A DNA stretch of 64,000 nt, from the IMG/VR virus record IMGVR_UViG_3300043427_003242, positions 21,233 through 85,232 of that record. One strand, written 5' to 3'. The DNA comes from a virus. Positions 1-7,085 of this stretch are shown here, in pieces. Numbering within the stretch: position 1 is the first letter of the stretch; the number at the start of each line of letters is the position of its first letter. The position numbers and the translations under genes were made by a program. Under the pieces are notes generated by a model, which saw nothing but the letters and a program-made list of their open reading frames with translations, was not told where the DNA came from and searched no databases.

Positions 1-360
1 AGTGGGGCAAATGTAAAATATGAAGTTGTAAAATTACGAAGTTCAACTGGAATTAATACGACAGGAACTTGGGTTTCTGAAAATACAGAATCTGTTGTTG
101 AATTTAATGAAAGTGCTACTGGAATTAGCACCACATATTTTGAAGATTTTATGGGTGGTTATGCTGCAGGAGACAGTCAAAATGTAACAAAACCATCAGC
201 AACAACTACTGTTGCCCAATCAGGCCCAACATCTAAAAAGAATTATCTAACACAAAATTTTGATTCGACAGACTCAGAAATCTTTTCAGTTCGTGTAAGT
301 AATATTGGAACAGATCCTAGTAATGTTGGAGTATCTATGAGATGGAGAGAGATTTACTAA
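1..360 (+). CDS. C-terminal part of a phage structural protein (5' end outside window)
   Basis: An open frame enters at base 1 and stops at 358-360, giving the last 119 residues of a protein. The segment is rich in Ser, Thr, Gly and Asn with no Cys and no membrane segment, a composition typical of tail-fibre or virion surface proteins. It ends in a short charged tail (RWREIY). The stop lies 42 bp before the psbA promoter, so it closes the preceding structural operon. No family can be assigned from the tail alone; the virion role is inferred from composition and position. Confidence 0.6.
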   Translation, partial: SGANVKYEVVKLRSSTGINTTGTWVSENTESVVEFNESATGISTTYFEDFMGGYAAGDSQNVTKPSATTTVAQSGPTSKKNYLTQNFDSTDSEIFSVRVSNIGTDPSNVGVSMRWREIY

Positions 361-402
361 AAGGTTCTTATTTATCTTGTGCCACCTAGGTAATTGGACC
401 TA

Positions 403-431
403 TTGACAGCATTTCCTGACAGTGCTATTAT
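403..431 (+). promoter_or_regulatory. Sigma70-type promoter for psbA
   Basis: TTGACA at 403-408 is a perfect -35 box, followed after 17 bp by TATTAT at 426-431 (5 of 6 matches to TATAAT). Transcription would start near 438, leaving a leader of about 160 nt before the psbA ATG at 597. The host-type promoter implies psbA is transcribed by unmodified host RNA polymerase early in infection. Confidence 0.75.
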
Positions 432-443
432 ATATACATACAC

Positions 444-568
444 GGGGTTAAGGAATGTAACAATTTCTTACCTACGGAATCTTCTCCAACCGGGATCACG
501 AGAAGTAAAGCATCCCTCATACCCACGATGGAGGGTGTCGTGGGAATACTTGTAACCATTCAGTCCCC
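444..568 (+). ncRNA. Structured psbA leader RNA (PhotoRC-like candidate) with predicted pseudoknot
   Basis: The leader can fold into a closed domain. GGGG (444-447) and GAATG (453-457) pair with CCCC (565-568) and CATTC (557-561). Inside it, CTTCTC (481-486) pairs with GAGAAG (500-505). CCCACGA (522-528) pairs with TCGTGGG (538-544), and the loop of that hairpin contains GAGGG (531-535), which is complementary to CCCTC (514-518), giving an H-type pseudoknot. Structured leaders called PhotoRC-I and PhotoRC-II are known upstream of psbA in marine cyanobacteria and cyanophages. Assignment to that family is from memory and position, not from a covariance search. Confidence 0.55.
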
Positions 569-596
569 CTGAATCATACTTACCCTTTTAAAACAA

Positions 597-2113
597 ATGA
601 CTGCTACAATTGCTCAACAACGTTCCACAAATACCTGGAACCAATTCTGTGAGTGGGTTACTTCCACTAACAATCGTCTGTATGTTGGTTGGTTCGGAGT
701 CCTGATGATTCCTTGCCTGCTTGCTGCTACGACTTGCTTCATTATCGCTTTCGTTGGTGCTCCCCCAGTGGACATCGACGGCATTCGTGAACCAGTTGCT
801 GGTTCTCTAATGTACGGAAACAACATCATCTCTGGTGCCGTTGTTCCTTCTTCTAATGCTATCGGACTTCACTTCTATCCTATCTGGGAAGCTGCTTCTC
901 TTGATGAATGGCTTTATAACGGTGGACCTTTCCAACTCGTTGTATTTCACTTCCTCATCGGCATCTATGCTTATATGGGACGTGAATGGGAACTCTCTTA
1001 CCGTCTAGGTATGCGTCCTTGGATCTGTGTTGCTTACAGCGCACCTGTTGCTGCTGCTTCTGCCGTATTCCTGGTTTATCCTTTCGGTCAAGGTTCTTTC
1101 TCTGATGCGATGCCTCTTGGTATCTCTGGTACGTTTAACTATATGCTTGTCTTCCAAGCAGAACACAATATCCTGATGCACCCCTTCCACATGCTTGGAG
1201 TTGCTGGTGTGTTCGGTGGTTCACTCTTCAGTGCTATGCACGGTTCACTGGTGACTTCTTCACTGGTTCGTGAAACTACTGAGAATGAGTCACAGAACTA
1301 CGGATATAAGTTCGGTCAAGAAGAAGAGACCTACAACATCGTTGCTGCTCACGGGTATTTTGGACGCCTTATTTTTCAATATGCTTCCTTTAATAACTCC
1401 CGTTCACTGCACTTCTTCCTGGCTGCCTGGCCTGTTGTAGGCATCTGGTTCACTGCTCTTGGTGTTTCTACGATGGCATTTAACCTCAATCGTCGGGGTC
1501 CCGTCCTAGCAATTTGACGGTAAACATTGGGTGAATTGCTGGAAGCCCTCCATATTGGGTAATCAGCAGCCAAGTCCAAGACGCTTCTTGGAAAGGTTCA
1601 GAGACTAGGTGGTTTCTCAAGCGTGAGATGTAATACACCAATAGCGCCCAACATCCTAAATGGATGAAGATATAGTCCACTCCATAAGAATGGTAAACTT
1701 ATGGGTTCAGTGCAACGGTTTCAACTTCAACCAGTCTATCGTTGATAGTCAAGGTAAAGTTATTAACACTTGGGCAGATGTCCTAAATCGTGCAGGACTT
1801 GGAATGGAAGTCATGCATGAACGCAACGCTCGATTTGTGGGCGCTCTTATCTGAAAAGGTAAGATAAACTTCGGATGAATTGCTGGAAACCCTAACGGGC
1901 AATCAGCAGCCAAGCCAATCACGAACTTGATTGGAAGGTTCAGAGACTAGGTGGTTTCTCAAGCGTGAGATGTAATACACCAATAGCGTCCGACACCTAA
2001 CCTCATAAAGAGTATGGTGAAGATATAGTCCAAACTGTAAGCACAACTTCCCACTTGACCTTGCAGCAGCAGAAGCAACACCAGTTGCTCTCACTGCTCC
2101 TTCAATCGGTTGA
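597..2113 (+). CDS. psbA: Photosystem II D1 protein, split into three exons by two group I introns
   Basis: Exons are 597-1486, 1713-1830 and 2042-2113; joined they give a 359-residue D1. Landmark residues fall at their standard numbers: Tyr161 (YZ), Asp170, His190, His198, His215, Ser264, His272, His332, Glu333, His337, Asp342 and Ala344. Residue 130 is Glu, as in the high-light D1 form of cyanobacteria. Without splicing, exon 1 reads into the first intron and stops at 1515-1517 after 306 residues. Splice points were set by restoring the D1 sequence and fit the group I rule: the exon ends in U and the intron ends in G. The protein replaces the rapidly turned-over host D1 in thylakoids. Its own promoter and leader lie upstream and a terminator follows at 2121. 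This is an intron-split gene, not a pseudogene. Confidence 0.95.
1487..1712 (+). mobile_element. Group I intron 1 in psbA (226 nt, no internal ORF)
   Basis: It interrupts Leu297 after the second codon base; exon 1 ends in CCT and the intron ends in CAGTG. Group I core elements are visible: P7 strands in the GAGACTA segment (1600-1606) and the ATATAGTCC segment (about 1670-1678), and a hairpin built on TCTCA/TGAGA between them. A GGGT near 1530 could serve as guide sequence pairing with the exon end ACCU, with the usual G-U at the splice site. It is too short to encode a homing endonuclease, so mobility would depend on one in trans, such as the nuclease at 2201. Confidence 0.88.
1831..2041 (+). 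mobile_element. Group I intron 2 in psbA (211 nt, no internal ORF)
   Basis: It lies exactly between Ala336 (GCT) and His337 (CAC) of D1; the 5' exon ends in U and the intron ends in G (GTAAG). GGCG at 1839-1842 can pair with the exon end CGCU. The P7 and hairpin core is the same as in intron 1, including a 54-nt identical block (1935-1988 here, 1593-1646 in intron 1), so the two are recent relatives. Its size is close to the psbA intron I recall from cyanophage S-PM2, to which it may correspond. Confidence 0.88.
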
Positions 2114-2120
2114 TAAAATT

Positions 2121-2147
2121 AGAGACCCTTTACGGGTCTCTTTTTTT
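2121..2147 (+). terminator. Rho-independent terminator after psbA
   Basis: AGAGACCC and GGGTCTC form a stem with loop TTTAC, followed by seven T residues, 7 bp after the psbA stop codon. Confidence 0.85.
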
Positions 2148-2148
2148 G

Positions 2149-2179
2149 TGTTATAATGGAGTTTAATATTTTATAAATA
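2149..2179 (+). promoter_or_regulatory. Extended -10 promoter plus T4-type late promoter for the homing nuclease
   Basis: TGTTATAAT (2149-2157) is an extended -10 element without a clear -35 box. A perfect T4 late promoter TATAAATA follows at 2172-2179, 21 bp before the ATG at 2201. The pair suggests expression in more than one phase of infection. Confidence 0.6.
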
Positions 2180-2200
2180 GTTAAAAGTTTAAATACCATA

Positions 2201-2725
2201 ATGAGAACCACGAAGATTTGTAGAAGTTGCAACAAAGAACTTTCTGTCTCTGATTTTAGAGAAGGTCGTAGAAGGTGTATAAGATGTGAAGAAAAAACTT
2301 ATGCAGAAAACTGGGCGAGTAAAACTCATATCGTCTGCAACAAGTGTGGTGTAGAAAAACTTATTTCAGAATATTATAAAGGTCATAAGAGGTGTAAAGA
2401 GTGTTATAGTAAAGACTATAAAGATAAGAGACCTTCTTATGACGATAAGAAAGACTATATGTTGAAATATACTTATGGTGAAGATTTTGGATTAGAGCAA
2501 TATAAAAACCTTCTACAAGAACAAAATGAAGTTTGTGTTATTTGTTTTAATCCAAATACAAATGGTAGAAAGGATAGTAATAACCTTTATGTGGACCACG
2601 ACCATAAGACAGGAAAGGTTCGTGGATTGCTTTGTAGCAACTGCAACAGAATGCTAGGATTGGTTGGAGACAACTTAGATACATTAAGCAACGCAGTTAG
2701 ATACCTACAAAAGCATAAGCACTAA
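2201..2725 (+). CDS. Endonuclease VII-family homing endonuclease (F-CphI-like)
   Basis: 174 residues. The N-terminal half has paired CxxC zinc knuckles (CRSC, CIRC, CNKC, CKEC). The C-terminal half has the recombination endonuclease VII signature: CVIC near 111, a VDHDHKTGKVRGLLCSNCN segment near 131-149 holding the His-rich catalytic site, and an RMLG motif. A freestanding nuclease of this kind (F-CphI, about 177 residues) lies downstream of the intron-containing psbA in cyanophage S-PM2 and cleaves intronless psbA. Size and position here match that case. It probably promotes spread of one or both psbA introns; which insertion site it cuts is not known. Confidence 0.85.
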   Translation: MRTTKICRSCNKELSVSDFREGRRRCIRCEEKTYAENWASKTHIVCNKCGVEKLISEYYKGHKRCKECYSKDYKDKRPSYDDKKDYMLKYTYGEDFGLEQYKNLLQEQNEVCVICFNPNTNGRKDSNNLYVDHDHKTGKVRGLLCSNCNRMLGLVGDNLDTLSNAVRYLQKHKH

Positions 2726-2731
2726 TACTCA

Positions 2732-2765
2732 TTGACTTCTTTGTTAAGAACTGTTAACATAAATA
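2732..2765 (+). promoter_or_regulatory. Promoters in front of psbD
   Basis: TTGACT (2732-2737), a 17-bp spacer and TAACAT (2755-2760) form a sigma70-like promoter. CATAAATA (2758-2765), a late-promoter match, overlaps its -10 box. The psbD ATG is 21 bp further on. Confidence 0.5.
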
Positions 2766-2786
2766 TGATAAATCAATGAGGAGGCT

Positions 2787-3848
2787 ATGGTTTCATCTAC
2801 ACTTTCAAAACCTATTCAACAAAGGGGGTGGTTTGATGTCTTGGACGACTGGCTTAAGAGAGATCGTTTCGTTTTTGTTGGCTGGTCTGGACTTCTTCTT
2901 TTTCCCACTGCTTATCTTGCTCTTGGTGGTTGGCTTACTGGGACAACTTTCGTTACGAGTTGGTACACTCACGGGTTGGCAAGTTCCTATCTGGAGGGTG
3001 CAAACTTTCTTACTGTGGCAGTTTCTACTCCAGCAGATTCTATGGGTCATTCTCTTATGCTTCTCTGGGGTCCTGAGGCTCAAGGGGATTTCGTCAGGTG
3101 GTGCCAACTTGGGGGACTCTGGCCTTTTGTGGCGCTCCACGGGGCTTTCGCTCTAATCGGTTTTATGCTTCGTCAGTTTGAGATTGCTCGTTTAGTAGGG
3201 ATTAGACCCTACAACGCAATCGCATTCTCTGGTCCTATTGCAGTATTCGTTTCTGTATTCCTGATGTATCCACTGGGTCAATCCAGTTGGTTCTTTGCTC
3301 CCTCTTTTGGAGTGGCAGCAATCTTCAGGTTCCTTCTGTTCCTTCAGGGTTTCCACAACTGGACCCTCAACCCCTTCCATATGATGGGAGTTGCTGGTAT
3401 ACTGGGTGGAGCACTGCTCTGTGCCATTCACGGAGCAACTGTAGAAAACACTCTATTTGAAGACAGTGAACAAGCAAACACATTCAAGGCATTTGAACCA
3501 ACACAAGAGGAAGAGACCTATTCAATGGTTACTGCTAACAGATTCTGGTCTCAGATTTTCGGTATTGCCTTTAGTAACAAGCGTTGGTTGCACTTTTTTA
3601 TGCTTTTCGTTCCAGTTATGGGTCTCTGGACTTCTTCTATCGGCATCATCGGTCTTGCTCTTAACCTCCGTGCTTACGACTTTGTATCTCAGGAAATTAG
3701 AGCAGCAGAAGATCCAGAATTTGAGACATTTTACACAAAAAATATACTTCTTAATGAGGGATTAAGGGCATGGATGGCTCCAGTTGATCAACCTGGGGAA
3801 CGATTTGTCTTTCCAGATGAAGTTCTCCCTCGTGGGAACGCCTTGTGA
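2787..3848 (+). CDS. psbD: Photosystem II D2 protein
   Basis: 353 residues, close to the usual 351-353. The N-terminus ([20 protein letters not shown]) and the internal [22 protein letters not shown] segment, with histidines for chlorophyll and non-heme iron, are typical of D2. The C-terminus [12 protein letters not shown] is also D2-like. The start is fixed by a GAGGAG ribosome-binding site just upstream. D2 pairs with D1 in the photosystem II reaction centre in the thylakoid. Unlike psbA the gene is uninterrupted. A terminator follows at 3876. Confidence 0.96.
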   Translation: MVSSTLSKPIQQRGWFDVLDDWLKRDRFVFVGWSGLLLFPTAYLALGGWLTGTTFVTSWYTHGLASSYLEGANFLTVAVSTPADSMGHSLMLLWGPEAQGDFVRWCQLGGLWPFVALHGAFALIGFMLRQFEIARLVGIRPYNAIAFSGPIAVFVSVFLMYPLGQSSWFFAPSFGVAAIFRFLLFLQGFHNWTLNPFHMMGVAGILGGALLCAIHGATVENTLFEDSEQANTFKAFEPTQEEETYSMVTANRFWSQIFGIAFSNKRWLHFFMLFVPVMGLWTSSIGIIGLALNLRAYDFVSQEIRAAEDPEFETFYTKNILLNEGLRAWMAPVDQPGERFVFPDEVLPRGNAL

Positions 3849-3875
3849 TAAAAATATAATACCCTGCGGAAACGC

Positions 3876-3898
3876 AAAGACCCTTCGGGGTCTTTTTA
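3876..3898 (+). terminator. Rho-independent terminator after psbD
   Basis: AAAGACCC pairs with GGGTCTTT around a TTCG tetraloop, with T residues on the 3' side, 28 bp after the psbD stop. Confidence 0.85.
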
Positions 3899-3926
3899 TT
3901 GACTTATGACCCCAACTATGATATTA

Positions 3927-3934
3927 TATAAATA
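3927..3934 (+). promoter_or_regulatory. T4-type late promoter
   Basis: Perfect TATAAATA, 16 bp before the ATG at 3950 of the HNH nuclease. Confidence 0.6.
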
Positions 3935-3949
3935 ATAATAGAGTGTTAA

Positions 3950-4525
3950 ATGAATATGGGATTAAATAAAAAATCAATTCCTTGCGGAGGATTAGTTGGA
4001 AAAACTTTTGGGAGACTGACTGTTTTAAGAGAATATAGTAATAAAAAATATATTCTATGCGAGTGCTCTTGTTCTTGCGGTGGAAATACAACTTCAACAA
4101 GAAGAGAGGGATTGTTAAATGGTAGAACTCAATCTTGTGGATGTATTCGTAAAGAAATAGTAAACGCCAAAAATCGTGAAAGATTTGACCCCAACGCAGT
4201 ATCAAAATCAGTTGAATATAGAATTTTGACCAGAGCAAAAAGTAGAGCAAAGCAAAATAATATTCCATTCAATCTGGAACTTATTGATATAGTCATTCCC
4301 GAAACTTGCCCTTTACTTGGTATTCCTATTGAGATACAACCTAAAAAAGGTTATCATCCAAATAGTCCTTCATTAGATAAAATCATTCCAGAAAAAGGAT
4401 ACATAAAAGGTAATGTGTGGGTCATAAGCAATAGAGCCAACACACTCAAAAACGACGCTTCCCTACAAGAACTCCAAACACTCGTAGAAAATCTCAAATG
4501 CTCACATTACTCGCAGCATTCATAG
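3950..4525 (+). CDS. HNH-type freestanding homing endonuclease
   Basis: 191 residues. The N-terminal region (GKTFGRLTVL near 18, then CECSCSCGG and CGCIRK) looks like a zinc-binding DNA-recognition domain. The C-terminal part carries CPLLGIP near 121 and SLDKIIPEKGYIKGNVWVIS near 141-160, a pattern found in phage HNH nucleases, and ends in the usual RANTLKNDA segment. It sits immediately after psbD, so it could mobilise into or near photosystem genes; the target is unknown. It has its own late promoter and its end overlaps the small ORF at 4498. Confidence 0.75.
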   Translation: MNMGLNKKSIPCGGLVGKTFGRLTVLREYSNKKYILCECSCSCGGNTTSTRREGLLNGRTQSCGCIRKEIVNAKNRERFDPNAVSKSVEYRILTRAKSRAKQNNIPFNLELIDIVIPETCPLLGIPIEIQPKKGYHPNSPSLDKIIPEKGYIKGNVWVISNRANTLKNDASLQELQTLVENLKCSHYSQHS

Positions 4526-4572
4526 CATTCGGTATTTTTATGTTTATTATTTCTATATCACAAGACCTATGA
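4498..4572 (+). CDS. 24-residue single-membrane-segment microprotein
   Basis: The ATG at 4498 opens a 24-codon frame that is almost entirely hydrophobic (LLAAFIAFGIFMFII core) with a short polar end (SQDL). It overlaps the end of the HNH gene and joins the next small ORF by an ATGA overlap at 4569-4572, a sign of coupled translation. In size and topology it resembles the tiny membrane subunits of photosystem II or cytochrome b6f, but no sequence match is recognised. It may also be a chance ORF. Confidence 0.35.
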   Translation: MLTLLAAFIAFGIFMFIISISQDL

Positions 4573-4691
4573 TATCCTCCACAACGCCTCATAAAATCGC
4601 AGAGATCCTCAGAGATACCTGGCCTAATCTCTATAGACCTGCAAAGAATTACAAACCACCATCACAGTCTAAAAAGTCATATAATAACTAA
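4569..4691 (+). CDS. 40-residue hypothetical protein
   Basis: Starts at an ATG that overlaps the stop of the preceding microprotein. The product is basic, with a WPNLYRPAKNYKPP segment and a Lys-rich end (SQSKKSYNN). No family is recognised. The stop codon TAA is part of the late-promoter motif CTAAATA that precedes the next gene. Confidence 0.4.
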   Translation: MISSTTPHKIAEILRDTWPNLYRPAKNYKPPSQSKKSYNN

Positions 4692-4694
4692 ATA
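4688..4694 (+). promoter_or_regulatory. Late promoter CTAAATA overlapping a stop codon
   Basis: CTAAATA contains the TAA of the preceding small ORF and lies 27 bp before the ATG at 4722. Confidence 0.45.
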
Positions 4695-4721
4695 TCTTTA
4701 TCATATCAGAGTCAAATTATT

Positions 4722-6083
4722 ATGGAAGAACAACTGCAACTTGAGGAAACTCAACGAACAAATCAACAGTCACAGGATTCAACTCCACACGATCCTAGTG
4801 CAGCACTCAGAAATCCAGAAGGATATACGCAAGTTCCTGATGTTCTTGCTGAAACTCCGATAGAAGAAGTTGAACCAATTAATGTTGGCCAGGTTCAGGT
4901 CACAAATCCTCAATTAGAAGATGCAAATTTTAATGAGGTCTTTGGTGGTTCGGGTGATGTTCCTGTTCTTGGTGATAATGATACTGCTAGAACTAGAGTA
5001 TCAAATTCAATTCCATTATCAGCAATCAATAATGCTTCTCTGGATTCTTTACCTAACACTAACAATATTACTAACAACAGTTTCAACAGTACTGATAATC
5101 CTGTTGATGAAGAAGAAATTGTAGATCCTCCTGTTGATCCTCCTGTAGATCCTCCTGTAGATCCTCCTGTTGATCCTCCAGTAGACCCACCTGTTGATCC
5201 TCCTGTTGATCCTCCAGTAGACCCACCTGTTGATCCTCCAGTAGACCCACCTGTTGATCCTCCTGTTGATCCTCCAGTAGACCCACCTGTTGATCCTCCT
5301 GTTGATCCTCCTGTTGATCCTCCAGTAGACCCACCTGTTGATCCTCCTGTTGATCCTCCTGTTGATCCCGAAGACCCTGAGGATCCTGAAGATCCAGAGG
5401 ATCCCGAAGACCCTGAAGACCCTGAAGACCCTGAGGATCCCGAAGACCCTGAAGACCCTGAGGATCCCGAAGATCCTGAAGACCCTGAGGATCCCGAAGA
5501 CCCTGAGGATCCCGAAGATCCTGAAGATCCAGAGGATCCAGAGGATCCAGAGGATCCTGAAGGTCCTGGTAAAGGAAATCCTGGTAATGATAAGGAAGTT
5601 GGTAATTCGCCTTGGGATGGAGAAACAGGAGCATCTGATAATCCAGGAAAAGGAAATCATCAAGATGGGCAAGACCCAGAAACTAATCAACCACCAGGCG
5701 ACTCAAAGAACGATGGATCAGGACAAAATAATACTCCTGGAAATGGTAATGATAATGGAGGAGGTGGAGGAGATGTTCCTGAAAGAGGGCAAAATAATGG
5801 ATGGGGTAACGGAGATGATGATGCTCCAGGTAATTCAGGACCTAATAATGACGCTGAAAATGATCAAACTCCAGGTTCAAATACTGGAGATCTTGTAGAT
5901 AAATTCTTGAAGGATCATTCTTTCAACGATGAATATGATAATCGTGGAGGAAGACCAGAGTTTGAGTATGAACCACAGAATACTGACGATGTAAATATTC
6001 CAGATGTTCCAGAACCTCTGATTGATTTTCAAGTTCCTGATTATCCAGATGATCTTGGTGGGTTTGACTTTACAGGTCAGTAA
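4722..6083 (+). CDS. Acidic, disordered Asp-Pro repeat protein
   Basis: 453 residues in three parts. Residues 1-133 are acidic and Asn/Gln-rich. Residues about 134-280 are tandem repeats, first DPPV units and then DPE units. Residues about 281-453 are Gly, Asn, Asp and Pro-rich, with GKGNPGND-like stretches. There are no Cys residues, membrane segments or recognised domains, so the protein should be extended, strongly negative and disordered. Codons inside the repeats are nearly invariant, indicating growth by slippage or unequal recombination. A late promoter at 4688 suggests a virion role such as a decoration or surface fibre; this is inference. Confidence 0.7.
   Translation: MEEQLQLEETQRTNQQSQDSTPHDPSAALRNPEGYTQVPDVLAETPIEEVEPINVGQVQVTNPQLEDANFNEVFGGSGDVPVLGDNDTARTRVSNSIPLSAINNASLDSLPNTNNITNNSFNSTDNPVDEEEIVDPPVDPPVDPPVDPPVDPPVDPPVDPPVDPPVDPPVDPPVDPPVDPPVDPPVDPPVDPPVDPPVDPPVDPPVDPPVDPPVDPEDPEDPEDPEDPEDPEDPEDPEDPEDPEDPEDPEDPEDPEDPEDPEDPEDPEDPEDPEDPEDPEGPGKGNPGNDKEVGNSPWDGETGASDNPGKGNHQDGQDPETNQPPGDSKNDGSGQNNTPGNGNDNGGGGGDVPERGQNNGWGNGDDDAPGNSGPNNDAENDQTPGSNTGDLVDKFLKDHSFNDEYDNRGGRPEFEYEPQNTDDVNIPDVPEPLIDFQVPDYPDDLGGFDFTGQ
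5121..5560 (+). repeat. Tandem DNA repeats encoding DPPV and DPE units
   Basis: A block of 12-nt GTTGATCCTCCT-like units changes near 5367 into 9-nt GAAGACCCT-like units. Units differ mainly at synonymous sites, and higher-order patterns recur, for example GTAGACCCACCT alternating with GTTGATCCTCCT. Confidence 0.9.
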
Positions 6084-6110
6084 AAGTATTCTATACTGAT
6101 AGAAATACTT
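6084..6110 (+). other. Intergenic hairpin after the repeat protein
   Basis: AAGTATT and CTAT (6084-6094) pair with ATAG and AATACTT (6099-6110) around an ACTG loop with one bulged A. There is no T-run, so it is more likely an mRNA-stabilising or processing hairpin than an intrinsic terminator. Confidence 0.45.
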
Positions 6111-6119
6111 CTACAAATA

Positions 6120-6359
6120 ATGGACGATATACTAAATCAAATCACAACTACAATTGAAACTTTGGGATGGAATATTGATGATGATATTCGTGTAGAAGTT
6201 GGCGGAGTTGCAGCTACAGGAACTGCAACTCATCCCGATGCAAATCCAAAGTGGGCAAAACCTTTTGGATCTGTAACTTATCAAAATGATGCATTTGTTG
6301 TTATCAAAAATCGTAGTCGTAATCCTGTAGTTTCATCAAAGGCACCTGAGAATGAATGA
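6120..6359 (+). CDS. 79-residue hypothetical phage protein
   Basis: Small acidic protein with segments WNIDDDIRVEVGG and FVVIKNRSRNPV and no recognised domain. It lies 36 bp after the repeat protein and its end overlaps the next gene by 8 bp, so the two are probably translated together from the late promoter at 4688. No cysteine or membrane segment is present. Confidence 0.6.
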   Translation: MDDILNQITTTIETLGWNIDDDIRVEVGGVAATGTATHPDANPKWAKPFGSVTYQNDAFVVIKNRSRNPVVSSKAPENE

Positions 6360-6624
6360 ATATTGGGTTGTAACAGACAATCGAACAGGAAAAGTTATCT
6401 GCCATTGTGCGGATATTAATGATGCGATAATGATGGTTGGATTTGATCCTCATTATCGCTCTTACAGTCGTCATCGTTTTATAATGGATCAGGTGATTAA
6501 TGTAACCTCAACAACAGATAAGCAACTCCCTGGACAACTTGGATTGCCTGCTGGTCAGGTAAATCAATTGGAACCCCATAAGATCAAACTTCCAGAAGGA
6601 CAACAAGAACCTGTTAAAGTATGA
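6352..6624 (+). CDS. 90-residue hypothetical phage protein
   Basis: The start overlaps the previous gene (ATGAATGAATGA region). The N-terminal half (EYWVVTDNRTGKVICHCAD) looks like a compact beta-rich fold. The C-terminal third is Pro and Gln-rich and probably flexible. No family is recognised. Confidence 0.6.
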   Translation: MNEYWVVTDNRTGKVICHCADINDAIMMVGFDPHYRSYSRHRFIMDQVINVTSTTDKQLPGQLGLPAGQVNQLEPHKIKLPEGQQEPVKV

Positions 6625-6640
6625 TGAGTCATAAGGAACT

Positions 6641-6647
6641 CTAAATA
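6641..6647 (+). promoter_or_regulatory. Late promoter CTAAATA
   Basis: CTAAATA followed by TTT, 21 bp before the ATG at 6669. Confidence 0.45.
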
Positions 6648-6668
6648 TTTGCGGTACGCATCTTACGA

Positions 6669-7031
6669 ATGCCACTTTACTCCACTTCAGAAGAACTTTT
6701 ATTTAATCTTGAAGCGATCTCAAGTTCAGAAGCAAGACGAAAATGGAGACAATCAATTAAAGAAAGATGGAATTATGAATGTGCATATTGTGGGAGTGAT
6801 GAAGTTCTTACATTAGATCATATAGTTCCAAGATCTAAAGGTGGAAGTGATAGGGTTACAAATGTCTTATGTGCTTGCAAAAAATGCAATCACTCAAAGG
6901 GACATCAAAAATGGTATGATTGGTACTTACAACAACCATTCTTTACAACAGAAAGATTGTCTGATATTATTGAGTGGCAAAAACAGATTAATAATATTGA
7001 GTACAGCGTCTACCGCCCTAAATATCAATAA
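6669..7031 (+). CDS. HNH endonuclease
   Basis: 120 residues with a classical HNH domain: CAYCG near 39-43, LTLDHIVPRSKGG near 48-60 with the catalytic His, and CACKKCNHSKGHQ near 69-81. This is a freestanding cysteine-rich HNH nuclease common in cyanophages. It could be a homing nuclease or a DNA-processing enzyme. It has its own late promoter and a GC-rich hairpin after the gene. Confidence 0.85.
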   Translation: MPLYSTSEELLFNLEAISSSEARRKWRQSIKERWNYECAYCGSDEVLTLDHIVPRSKGGSDRVTNVLCACKKCNHSKGHQKWYDWYLQQPFFTTERLSDIIEWQKQINNIEYSVYRPKYQ

Positions 7032-7061
7032 AATTTAATTGATGGACTCTTACAGTATTCG

Positions 7062-7085
7062 CCCCCTGCTAGAAACGGCTGGGGG
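7062..7085 (+). terminator. Possible terminator hairpin after the HNH gene
   Basis: CCCCC (7062-7066) pairs with GGGGG (7081-7085), extended by a GC/GC pair after a T-T mismatch. The downstream sequence ATTTCTAATTTC is only moderately T-rich, so this is a weak terminator. Confidence 0.5.

Noticed and set aside
597-1517. psbA as a truncated pseudogene of 306 residues
   Set aside because: The rest of D1 is found in two exons behind group I introns, with every catalytic residue intact.
1660-1854. A separate 64-residue gene
   Set aside because: Its conserved part is psbA exon 2 (D1 residues 298-336); the ends read into intron sequence.
2776-3156. A 126-residue protein overlapping the start of psbD
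   Set aside because: Out-of-frame shadow of psbD with a strongly hydrophobic, unstructured composition; the psbD frame at 2787 has the ribosome-binding site and full homology.
5049-5898. Long alternative frames over the Asp-Pro repeats
   Set aside because: Low-complexity shadows of the repeat DNA on both strands; only the 4722 frame has a promoter and non-repetitive flanks.
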